Below are positions 57,580 through 64,000 of a stretch of DNA of 64,000 nt, one piece after another. The DNA lies in NCBI GenBank assembly GCA_905339295.1, contig CAJPFI010000009.1, positions 124,001-188,000 on the forward strand. The letters run 5' to 3'. The notes under the pieces were generated by a model. It was not told where the DNA came from and made no database searches. It was given only the letters and a program-made list of their open reading frames with translations. Position numbers and translations under genes: made by a program. Origin of the DNA: Burkholderiales bacterium. Its GTDB lineage: Bacteria; Pseudomonadota; Gammaproteobacteria; Burkholderiales; Casimicrobiaceae. The first letter of the stretch is position 1. Every line of letters begins with the position of its first letter.

Positions 57580-58182
57580 ATGTCCGCGCGCCGCACGTTC
57601 CTCGCCGCCCTCGCCCTCGCCACCGCCGCCGCGCTGGCGCTCGCGGCGTGCGGCCCCGACGCGCCGAAGTTCAAGGGGTCGGACGTCACCGGCAGCGCGT
57701 TCGGGCGCGACTTCGCGCTCGCCGACCACACCGGCAAGCCGCGCACGCTCGCGGACTACCGCGGCAAGGCGGTGGTCCTGTTCTTCGGCTACACGCAGTG
57801 CCCGGACGTGTGCCCGACGACGCTCGCGACGCTCGCCGAGGCGATGAAGCAGCTCGGCGCGGACGCGGATCGGGTGCAGGTGCTGTTCGCGACCGTCGAT
57901 CCGGAGCGCGACACGGCCGAGCTGCTCGCGCAATACGTTCCGGCGTTCGATTCGCGCTTCGCGGGCCTGCGCGGCGACGCCGCGGCGACCGAGGCGGTCG
58001 CGAAGGAGTTCCGCATCATCTTCCAGAAGGTGCCCGGCAGCACGCCGCAGACCTACACGGTCGACCACTCGGCCGGGATCTTCGTGTTCGACCCGGCGGG
58101 GCGGCTGCGCGTCTACGAGGGCCACGGCCAGGCGCCCGACGCGATCGCGCACGATCTGCGCGAGGTGCTGAAGTCGGGGTGA
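57580..58182 (+). CDS. SCO1/SenC-family copper chaperone lipoprotein
   Basis: A 200-residue protein. A lipobox (ALAAC, Cys24) suggests an inner- or outer-membrane-anchored lipoprotein. FFGYTQCPDVCPTTLATLAEAM has the copper ligands Cys74 and Cys78, and VDHSAGIFVFDPAG the third ligand His163. SCO proteins deliver copper to CuA of CoxB. The stop codon (58180-58182) lies at the edge of the first repeat element. Confidence 0.94.
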   Translation: MSARRTFLAALALATAAALALAACGPDAPKFKGSDVTGSAFGRDFALADHTGKPRTLADYRGKAVVLFFGYTQCPDVCPTTLATLAEAMKQLGADADRVQVLFATVDPERDTAELLAQYVPAFDSRFAGLRGDAAATEAVAKEFRIIFQKVPGSTPQTYTVDHSAGIFVFDPAGRLRVYEGHGQAPDAIAHDLREVLKSG

Positions 58183-58341
58183 AATCGGTCAATCGGGGTC
58201 AGAGCCGTAACATTCGCTCGAACCGACACTGTGAAATCGGGGTCAGAGCCGTAACATTCGTTCGAACCGACACAACGAGTTGTACTGTCGTCGCCGGCGA
58301 ATGTTACGGCTCTGACCCCGATTTCAGACCCCGATTTCACG
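58174..58341. repeat. palindromic repeat element 1 (between sco and gloA)
   Basis: Arms of 28 bp (58233-58260 and 58298-58325) are perfect inverted copies containing GGGGTCAGAGCCGTAACATT and enclose a 37-nt loop with its own small hairpin (ACAAC-GA-GTTGT). An extra direct copy (58195-58216) and trailing GACCCCGATTTC copies fill the rest. The structure is REP/BIME-like. No transposase is nearby. Confidence 0.9.
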
Positions 58342-58356
58342 GCTCCGACCCGGACT

Positions 58357-58740
<384 letters not shown>

Positions 58741-58906
58741 GTGAAATTGGGGTCTGAAATTGGGGTCGGTCTGAAATTGGGGTCAGAGCCGTAACATTTG
58801 AAATTGGGGTCAGAGCCGTAACATTCGCTCGATCCGACGCAACGAGCTGTACCGCTACCGCCGGCGAATGTTACGGCTCTGACCCCAATTTCAGACCCCA
58901 ATTTCA
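58741..58906. repeat. palindromic repeat element 2 (between gloA and rubredoxin)
   Basis: Homologous to element 1: 28-bp perfect arms (58800-58827 and 58865-58892) with the same 37-nt loop length, plus three further direct GAAATTGGGGTC copies at 58743, 58756 and 58773 and a second inverted copy at 58894. Where element 1 reads ATCGGGG/CCCCGAT, this one reads ATTGGGG/CCCCAAT on both arms. It fills the whole gap from the gloA start to just before the rubredoxin stop. Confidence 0.9.
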
Positions 58907-58912
58907 CCAATC

Positions 58913-59077
58913 TCAGAACTCGACCATCTCGAAGTCTTCCTTGCGCGCGCCGCACTCGGGGCAGGTCCAGTTCGGCGGCACGTCCTCCCAGCGGGTGCCG
59001 GCGGGGATGCCCTCGTCGGGCAGGCCCCGCTCCTCCTCGTAGATGAAGCCGCAGATCAGGCACATGTATCTCTTCAA
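58913..59077 (-). CDS. rubredoxin
   Basis: A 54-residue iron protein with one Fe(Cys)4 site: Cys6, Cys9, Cys39 and Cys42 (YMCLICGFIYEEERGLPDEG and WTCPECGARKEDFEMVEF). A TTG start at 59077 gives the family's KRYMC opening; the ATG at 59065 would remove four residues. It carries electrons at low potential, for example to alkane hydroxylases or oxidative-stress reductases; no partner is adjacent. Confidence 0.93.
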   Translation of the reverse strand: MKRYMCLICGFIYEEERGLPDEGIPAGTRWEDVPPNWTCPECGARKEDFEMVEF

Positions 59078-59129
59078 CGCGACTCCCCGTGCGGTGCGCC
59101 GGCCGCGCGACGGGCGCGGCTCGGGCAGA

Positions 59130-59135
59130 ATTATA
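59130..59135 (-). promoter_or_regulatory. -10 element (TATAAT) of rubredoxin
   Basis: On the minus strand TATAAT lies about 53 bp before the rubredoxin start, in the gap to the methyltransferase gene. The -35 is not obvious. Confidence 0.45.
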
Positions 59136-59178
59136 GGATGAACGCGACAAGCCTCCCTCGAGCCGCGCGGCCGCTGCG

Positions 59179-59760
59179 ATGAACCTGGTCAATTTCGGAT
59201 CCGGGACCCGCCCGCTGCCGGGCTGGATCAACGTCGACCTCGACGCGTCCAATCGCCCCGACGTCGTCGCCGACCTCGCGCGCCCGCTGCCGTTCGCCGA
59301 CGGCTGCGCCGACGCGATCTTCACCGAGGACTTCGTCAACCAGCTCGTGCCCGACGCGCTCCACGCCTTCCTGTCCGAGTGCCGGCGCATCCTTAAGCCC
59401 GACGGCGTGCTGCGCGTGCTGGCGCCCGACCTGCGCCGGTTCGCGCGCATGTACCTGGAGGAGCCCGATCGCCTCGTGCGCATCTGGACCGACCACGTCG
59501 GCGTGCCGCTGCCGAACGGCACCGCGGGCGACGTCTTCAACCTCGGCATGCAGCTCGCCGGATGCTGGGAGTACGACCTCGCGACGTTCGTGCCGATCGC
59601 GGCGCGCGCCGGGCTCGACACCGTGGTCGTCGACTACGCGGCGAGCCGGCATCCCGCGCTCCGCGGCATCGACATGCGCAAGCCCGCCGAAGCGCTGAGC
59701 ATGTACCTCGAGTGCACGCCGCACCGCCTCGCGCCGCCGCGCGCACGGCGTCCGGTGTAA
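59179..59760 (+). CDS. class I SAM-dependent methyltransferase
   Basis: A 193-residue methyltransferase domain of the type 11 group. LVNFGSGTRPLPGWINVDLDAS is the AdoMet motif I (GSG form) and acidic motif II; LPFADGCADAIFTEDFVNQL and LSECRRILKPDGVLRVLAPDL follow. Proteins of this form often lie in polysaccharide loci, but here the neighbours are rubredoxin and thiD, so the substrate is unknown. Confidence 0.82.
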   Translation: MNLVNFGSGTRPLPGWINVDLDASNRPDVVADLARPLPFADGCADAIFTEDFVNQLVPDALHAFLSECRRILKPDGVLRVLAPDLRRFARMYLEEPDRLVRIWTDHVGVPLPNGTAGDVFNLGMQLAGCWEYDLATFVPIAARAGLDTVVVDYAASRHPALRGIDMRKPAEALSMYLECTPHRLAPPRARRPV

Positions 59761-59850
59761 GCGCCGCGGCGGGCGCCGCGCGCGGTTCGGGTACGATGCA
59801 GCGTTCGTCCCGCGGCGACGCGGAGCGCGCGCATGCCGAACTGACCGACG

Positions 59851-60735
59851 ATGCCGACCGAAACCGAACAGGGCGCGCCTCCCGTGGTGCTGACCTTCGC
59901 GGCCTCCGATCCGTCGGGGGGCACGGGACTGCAGGCGGACCTGCTCACGCTCGCGAGCATGGGCTGCCACCCGCTCTCGGTGGTCACGGCGCTCACGGTG
60001 CAGGACACGACCGGCGTCGAGAACGTGCTGCCGATGGACGCCGAGTGGGTCGCCGACCAGGCGCGATGCCTGCTCGAGGACATGCCGGTCGACGCGTTCA
60101 AGATCGGCGCGCTCGGCAGCGTCGAGAACATCGCCGCGATCGCCGAGATCCTCGCCGACTACCCCGACGTCCCGCTGATCCTCGACCCGGCGCTCGCGAC
60201 CGGCCGCGGCGACACCCACGCGACCGACGCGATGATGCACGCGCTGCGCGACCTCCTGATCCCGCAGACCACGGTCGTGACGCCGAACGGGCACGAACTG
60301 CGCCGGCTCGCCGAGCAGGAGGACAGCGACGAGGAGCCGCCGGTCGCGGAATGCGCGGAGCGGCTGATCGTATCGGGCTGCGAGTTCGTGCTGGTGACCG
60401 GCACGCACGACGCGACGCGCGACATCGTCAACACGCTGTACGGCAAGGGCGGCGTCGTGCGCACCGACACCTGGGCGCGGCTTCCCGGCCCGTTCAGCGG
60501 CGCGGGCTGCACGCTCGCCTCCGCGATCGCGGCGATGCTCGCGAACGGGCTCGACCTCCCCGACGCGGTGCGCGAGGCGCAGGACTACACGTGGAACGCG
60601 CTGCGCAAGGCCTACCGGCCGGGCATGGGCCATCTGCTGCCCGACCGGCTGTTCTGGGCGCGCGAGGAAAGCGAGGCGCGCGGCGAGGACGAGGCGGAGG
60701 CGCCGCGCCCCGCGGATGCGCGTGGCAGCCACTGA
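59851..60735 (+). CDS. thiD: hydroxymethylpyrimidine/phosphomethylpyrimidine kinase
   Basis: A 294-residue ribokinase-fold enzyme phosphorylating HMP twice for thiamine synthesis. VLTFAASDPSGGTGLQADLLTLASMGCHPLSVVTALTVQDT is the ThiD opening; VVTPNGHELRRL and FSGAGCTLASAIAAML contain the catalytic Cys/anion hole. An acidic C-terminal tail (residues about 275-294) is extra. It overlaps thiE by 20 bp. No TPP riboswitch (CTGAGA core) is seen in the 90 bp upstream. Confidence 0.94.
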   Translation: MPTETEQGAPPVVLTFAASDPSGGTGLQADLLTLASMGCHPLSVVTALTVQDTTGVENVLPMDAEWVADQARCLLEDMPVDAFKIGALGSVENIAAIAEILADYPDVPLILDPALATGRGDTHATDAMMHALRDLLIPQTTVVTPNGHELRRLAEQEDSDEEPPVAECAERLIVSGCEFVLVTGTHDATRDIVNTLYGKGGVVRTDTWARLPGPFSGAGCTLASAIAAMLANGLDLPDAVREAQDYTWNALRKAYRPGMGHLLPDRLFWAREESEARGEDEAEAPRPADARGSH

Positions 60736-61399
60736 CGACGACGCGCGCGCGCGGCGGCTCGCGCGGCTCGCGGGCCTGTACGCCGTGACGCCCGACCTCG
60801 AGGATACCGCCGCGCTGCTCGCCGGGTGCGCGGCGGCGCTCGACGGCGGCGCCGCGGCGATCCAGTACCGGAACAAGTCCGCGCCCGCCGGGCTGCGCGA
60901 GGCGCAGGCGCGCGCGATCGCCGCGCTCGCCCGTGCGCGCGGCGCGCTCTTCATCGTCAACGACGACGCGGCCCTCGCCGCGCGCGTCGACGCCGACGGC
61001 GTGCACGTGGGCGTGGAGGACGGCGGCGTCGCGGCGGCCCGCGCGCTCGTCGGCCCGGCGCGGCTGGTCGGCGCGTCGTGCTACGACGCGCTGCCGCGCG
61101 CGGCCGAGGCAGTCGCGGCAGGCGCCGACTACGTCGCGTTCGGCAGCTTCTTCCCGTCGGGCACCAAGCCGCACGCGCGGCGCGCGAGCCTCGACCTCGT
61201 GCCGCGCGCCCGCGCGCTCGGCGTGCCGGTCGTCGCGATCGGCGGGATCGACGCCTCCAACGTGCGGCAGCTCGTCGACGCCGGCGTCGATGCCGTCGCG
61301 GTGATCGCCGCGGTGTTCGGCGCGGGCGACGGCGCGGCGATCGCGTCCGCCGCGCGGCGCATCGCGTCGGCCTTTTCCCCGCCGTCCGGGGCGCGATGA
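60716..61399 (+). CDS. thiE: thiamine-phosphate synthase
   Basis: A 227-residue TIM-barrel enzyme that joins HMP-PP and THZ-P to thiamine phosphate. [33 protein letters not shown] (substrate Arg/Lys), [22 protein letters not shown] with the metal Asp, [15 protein letters not shown] and [26 protein letters not shown] are standard. It overlaps thiD by 20 bp and the next gene by 4 bp (ATGA). Confidence 0.95.
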   Translation: MRVAATDDDARARRLARLAGLYAVTPDLEDTAALLAGCAAALDGGAAAIQYRNKSAPAGLREAQARAIAALARARGALFIVNDDAALAARVDADGVHVGVEDGGVAAARALVGPARLVGASCYDALPRAAEAVAAGADYVAFGSFFPSGTKPHARRASLDLVPRARALGVPVVAIGGIDASNVRQLVDAGVDAVAVIAAVFGAGDGAAIASAARRIASAFSPPSGAR

Positions 61400-62376
61400 C
61401 CCATCGTCCGATCTCGGTGATCACGCGCACGCTGGGCCGCGACTGCCTCGCGGACGCGGCGGCGAGCGTCGCCGCGCAGACGCTGCGCCCGCTCGAGTGG
61501 GTCGTCGTCGACGCCGCCGGCAGCGGCCTCGTCCCCCCGCCCGCGGGCGACGTGCCGGTGCACGTCGTGTCGACCGGCGCGCGCATGCTGCGCTCGCCGG
61601 CCGGCAACGCGGCATTCGACTCGGCGCGCGGCGAACGCTTCCTCGTCCTCGACGACGACGACCTGATCCTGCCCGGGCACCTCGAGCACCTCTCGGCGGC
61701 GCTCGACGCCGCCCCCGGTGCGCGCGCCGCCTACAGCGACTGGGAGGAGGAGGTCGCGCCCGGCGAGCGCCGAGGCGGCCATGCGCCGCCGTACAGCCAC
61801 CTGCTGCTGACCCGCCGCAACCTGTTTCCGCCGCACGCGGTTCTGTTCGACGCGGAGCTGACGAGGATCGACGGCTGCCGCTACGACGTCGGCCTCGATT
61901 TCTTCGACGACTGGGACCTGTGGCTGTCGATCGCGCGGCGCACGCGGTTCGTGCACAGCCCGCGCTGCACGGCCGTGTACCGGACCGGGCTGTCGCGCTC
62001 CGGCGTCCACGACAGGGGATCCGCGCATGTCGATCCGCGCCTCGAGTCCGACCTCGCGGCGGTCCGCGCGCGCTATCGCGACGACCGCGAGCGGCTCGAG
62101 CGCGAGCAGCGCGAGCGCAAGGAGGCGGCGATCCTCGCGACGACGCGCGGCGATCTCGCCGCGGGCGCGCGGCTGTGGAGCGAGGCGCATCTCGCCGATC
62201 CGCTCGACGTCGCGCCGGTCGTCGCCTACGCCGAGCTCGCGGTGCGCGCCGGCGACCTCGCGGCCGCCCGGTCGGTGCTCGAGGACGCGGTCGCGCGCAT
62301 GCCGGGCGCGCGGGGCCTGCGCAGGCGGCTGGGCGAGGTGCGCGCCGCGATGGGCGAGCCGGCCGGTGCGCCGTGA
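61396..62376 (+). CDS. glycosyltransferase family 2 with C-terminal TPR-like region
   Basis: A 326-residue protein. Residues about 1-215 are a GT-A family 2 domain: [35 protein letters not shown], then the metal motif [21 protein letters not shown] and [21 protein letters not shown] with the likely catalytic acid. The rest (about 240-326) is helical and TPR-like ([54 protein letters not shown]). Its ATG overlaps the thiE stop. No glycan genes are next to it, so the acceptor is unknown. Confidence 0.85.
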   Translation: MTHRPISVITRTLGRDCLADAAASVAAQTLRPLEWVVVDAAGSGLVPPPAGDVPVHVVSTGARMLRSPAGNAAFDSARGERFLVLDDDDLILPGHLEHLSAALDAAPGARAAYSDWEEEVAPGERRGGHAPPYSHLLLTRRNLFPPHAVLFDAELTRIDGCRYDVGLDFFDDWDLWLSIARRTRFVHSPRCTAVYRTGLSRSGVHDRGSAHVDPRLESDLAAVRARYRDDRERLEREQRERKEAAILATTRGDLAAGARLWSEAHLADPLDVAPVVAYAELAVRAGDLAAARSVLEDAVARMPGARGLRRRLGEVRAAMGEPAGAP

Positions 62377-62426
62377 TCCGGCGCGAGGGTGGTAGTGTCG
62401 GGCGTGACGCGACGACGGATGACACG

Positions 62427-63710
62427 ATGAACCGCAACGACGAACTGTTCGAGCGCGCGCAGCGCACGATTCCCGCCGGCGTCAACTCGCCGGTGCGCGC
62501 CTTCCGCTCGGTGGGCGGCACGCCGCGCTTCCTCGCGCGCGGCGAGGGGCCGTACGTGTGGGACGCCGACGGCAGGCGCTACATCGACTACGTGGGCTCG
62601 TGGGGCCCGGCGATCGTCGGACACGCGCATCCGGAGGTCGTGCGCGCGGTGCAGGACGCGGCGCGGCACGGGCTGTCGTTCGGCGCGCCGACCGAGATCG
62701 AGATCGAGATGGCCGAGACGCTGGTGCGCCGCCTGCCGTCGCTCGAGCTCGTGCGGCTCGTGTCGTCGGGGACCGAGGCGACGATGTCGGCGCTGCGGCT
62801 CGCGCGCGGCCACACCGGGCGTCCGAAGATCGTCAAGTTCGAGGGCTGCTACCACGGCCACGGCGACAGCCTGCTCGTGAAGGCGGGCTCCGGGGCGCTC
62901 ACGTTCGGCCAGCCGTCGTCGGCGGGCGTCCCGCCGGGAATCGCGAACCTGACGATCGTGCTGCCCTACAACGACGTCGCCGCGGTCGAAGCCGCGTTCC
63001 GCGCGGACGGCGACGCGATCGCGTGCGTCATCGTCGAGCCGATCGCCGGCAACATGAACATGGTCGTCCCGGACGACGGCTACCTCGCGGCGCTTCGCGC
63101 GATCTGCGACCGCCACGGCGCCGTGCTGATCTTCGACGAGGTGATGACCGGCTTCCGCGTGCATCCGCGCGGCGTGCAGGGGCTCGTCGGCGTCACGCCC
63201 GACCTGACGACGCTGGGCAAGGTGATCGGCGGCGGCATGCCGGTCGGCGCGTTCGGCGGGCGGCGCGAGATCATGGCGAAGATCGCGCCGCTCGGGCCCG
63301 TCTACCAGGCCGGAACGCTGTCGGGCAACCCGGTCGCGGTCGCGGCCGGCCTCGCGACGCTCGCGCTCACCGAGGCGCCCGGCTTCTACGAGCGCCTCGC
63401 GGCGAAGGCGCGCGCGCTCGTCGACGGCCTCGAGGCCGCCGCGAAGCGCGCGGGCGTGCCGTTCCGCGCGAACGCGGTGGGCGGCATGTTCGGGCTCTAC
63501 TTCGCCGATCGCGTGCCGTCGACCTGCGACGCGGTGATGGCCTGCGACAAGGAGCGCTTCAACCGCTTCTTCCACGCGATGCTCGACGCCGGCGTCTACC
63601 TCGCGCCGTCCGCGTACGAGGCCGGCTTCGTGTCCGCCGCGCACGGCGACGCGGACATCGCCGAGACCGTGCGCCTCGCCGAGCGGGCGTTCGTGGCCGC
63701 CGCGCGTTGA
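62427..63710 (+). CDS. hemL: glutamate-1-semialdehyde 2,1-aminomutase
   Basis: A 427-residue PLP enzyme that makes 5-aminolevulinate in C5 heme synthesis. [31 protein letters not shown] is the opening, [19 protein letters not shown] and [19 protein letters not shown] the active-site loops, and the PLP Lys265 is in [16 protein letters not shown], the same number as in E. coli HemL. It starts 50 bp after the glycosyltransferase gene. Confidence 0.97.
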   Translation: MNRNDELFERAQRTIPAGVNSPVRAFRSVGGTPRFLARGEGPYVWDADGRRYIDYVGSWGPAIVGHAHPEVVRAVQDAARHGLSFGAPTEIEIEMAETLVRRLPSLELVRLVSSGTEATMSALRLARGHTGRPKIVKFEGCYHGHGDSLLVKAGSGALTFGQPSSAGVPPGIANLTIVLPYNDVAAVEAAFRADGDAIACVIVEPIAGNMNMVVPDDGYLAALRAICDRHGAVLIFDEVMTGFRVHPRGVQGLVGVTPDLTTLGKVIGGGMPVGAFGGRREIMAKIAPLGPVYQAGTLSGNPVAVAAGLATLALTEAPGFYERLAAKARALVDGLEAAAKRAGVPFRANAVGGMFGLYFADRVPSTCDAVMACDKERFNRFFHAMLDAGVYLAPSAYEAGFVSAAHGDADIAETVRLAERAFVAAAR

Positions 63711-63753
63711 GGGCCTGCACGCGGGGCGGGGACCACCGCCCGAATCCCGATCG

Positions 63754-63797
63754 CCCCTGGCGGCTCGCCGCCGGGGCCGTGCGCGCGCCGCGCGCAC
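63754..63797. repeat. two adjacent GC-rich hairpins after hemL
   Basis: 63754-63776 (CCCC...GGCGGC with GCCGCC...GGGG) and 63779-63797 (8-bp perfect arms GTGCGCGC/GCGCGCAC, GCC centre) lie 43 bp past hemL. No T-tract; they may be REP-like or a weak terminator. Confidence 0.4.
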
Positions 63798-63831
63798 GAT
63801 CGCCACGCCCCGGCTGCGGGGCGCGCGCGCC

Positions 63832-64000
63832 ATGAAGCCGCGCGTGCTGGTGGTGACCCGCATTCCGTTCTGGCGGCAGGGCGCCGGCGAGCGGATGCGC
63901 CTGGTGGTCCTGCTCGGCGTGCTCGGCGCGAGGACGGAGCTCACGGTGCTCTACCTGGGCCCGGTCGGCGCGGAGGACCTGCAGCGCCTCCGGCAACTGC
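63832..64000 (+). CDS. partial glycosyltransferase-like protein (runs off window)
   Basis: Only the first 56 codons lie here: KPRVLVVTRIPFWRQGAGERMRLVVLLGVLGARTELTVLYLGPVG. The pattern (RVLVVTR-P---GAGERMR) resembles the N-terminus of GT-B glycosyltransferases acting on LPS or capsule. The gene is truncated by the window edge, so the call rests on this motif only. Confidence 0.5.
   Translation, partial: MKPRVLVVTRIPFWRQGAGERMRLVVLLGVLGARTELTVLYLGPVGAEDLQRLRQL

Noticed and set aside
58113-58340. Open frames inside the repeat element 1
   Set aside because: The repeat lacks stops in several frames, giving spurious peptides with duplicated YGSDP-type blocks; no start or RBS support.
59761-59850. 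TPP riboswitch upstream of thiD
   Set aside because: The 90-bp gap lacks the CTGAGA core and the paired helices of a THI element.

Overview
This 64 kb window looks like core chromosome of a very GC-rich (by eye around 70% G+C) betaproteobacterium, most plausibly of the Burkholderiales or a close relative. The support is a trimeric porin ending in Phe, a CoxB/CoxA/Cox11/CoxC/SURF1/CtaB/SCO block in betaproteobacterial style, SlmA beside ArgB, Coq7, DUF1289, DUF2909 and DUF4864 proteins, and LPS heptosyltransferase-type genes. Genus cannot be assigned from the sequence alone. I saw no rRNA, tRNA, CRISPR, prophage or insertion sequence.

Layout. (1) 69-9902: a leucine/isovalerate (liu-type) catabolic operon with an acyl-CoA dehydrogenase, both methylcrotonyl-CoA carboxylase subunits, a methylglutaconyl-CoA hydratase-like protein and HMG-CoA lyase. 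Interspersed are a fused 2-hydroxychromene-2-carboxylate isomerase/VOC protein, a GST, a DUF4126 membrane protein and a GhrA-like reductase. (2) 9994-14210: DUF1289, a second DsbA-type isomerase, then leftward purE-purK-CaiB/BaiF CoA transferase. (3) 14375-20614: lytic transglycosylase, NDUFA9-like protein, CCA-adding enzyme, leftward coq7 and a porin with a clear terminator and a candidate promoter. (4) 21013-32779: envelope polysaccharide locus, with a WecA-like transferase and WbpM/CapD-like dehydratase rightward, and leftward three family-9 and two family-4 glycosyltransferases, MsbA and an O-antigen ligase-like protein, several linked by ATGA overlaps. (5) 32919-44675: argB, slmA, a secreted orphan, MoeB-like, CtpA, an EnvC-like M23 factor, gpmI, rhodanese, grxC, secB, an SH3 protein, gpsA and trmL. 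(6) 44686-50226: comF opposite bioB-bioF-bioH-bioC-bioD. (7) 50683-58182: cytochrome aa3 oxidase subunits and assembly factors. (8) 58174-58906: two homologous palindromic repeat elements filling the spaces on both sides of gloA. (9) 58913-64000: rubredoxin, a methyltransferase, thiD-thiE-glycosyltransferase, hemL and the start of another gene.

The genes form coherent pathways: leucine to acetoacetate plus acetyl-CoA; purine carboxylation; LPS core/O-antigen assembly and export; biotin synthesis, which also supplies the cofactor of the carboxylase in region 1; and copper/heme delivery to the terminal oxidase. I found no clear new defence or mobile system. The most unusual features are the gloA-flanking repeats with matched changes in their arms, a SCO-like CxxxC protein beside a missing ctaA gene, an isomerase-VOC fusion, and a glycosyltransferase coupled to thiE.
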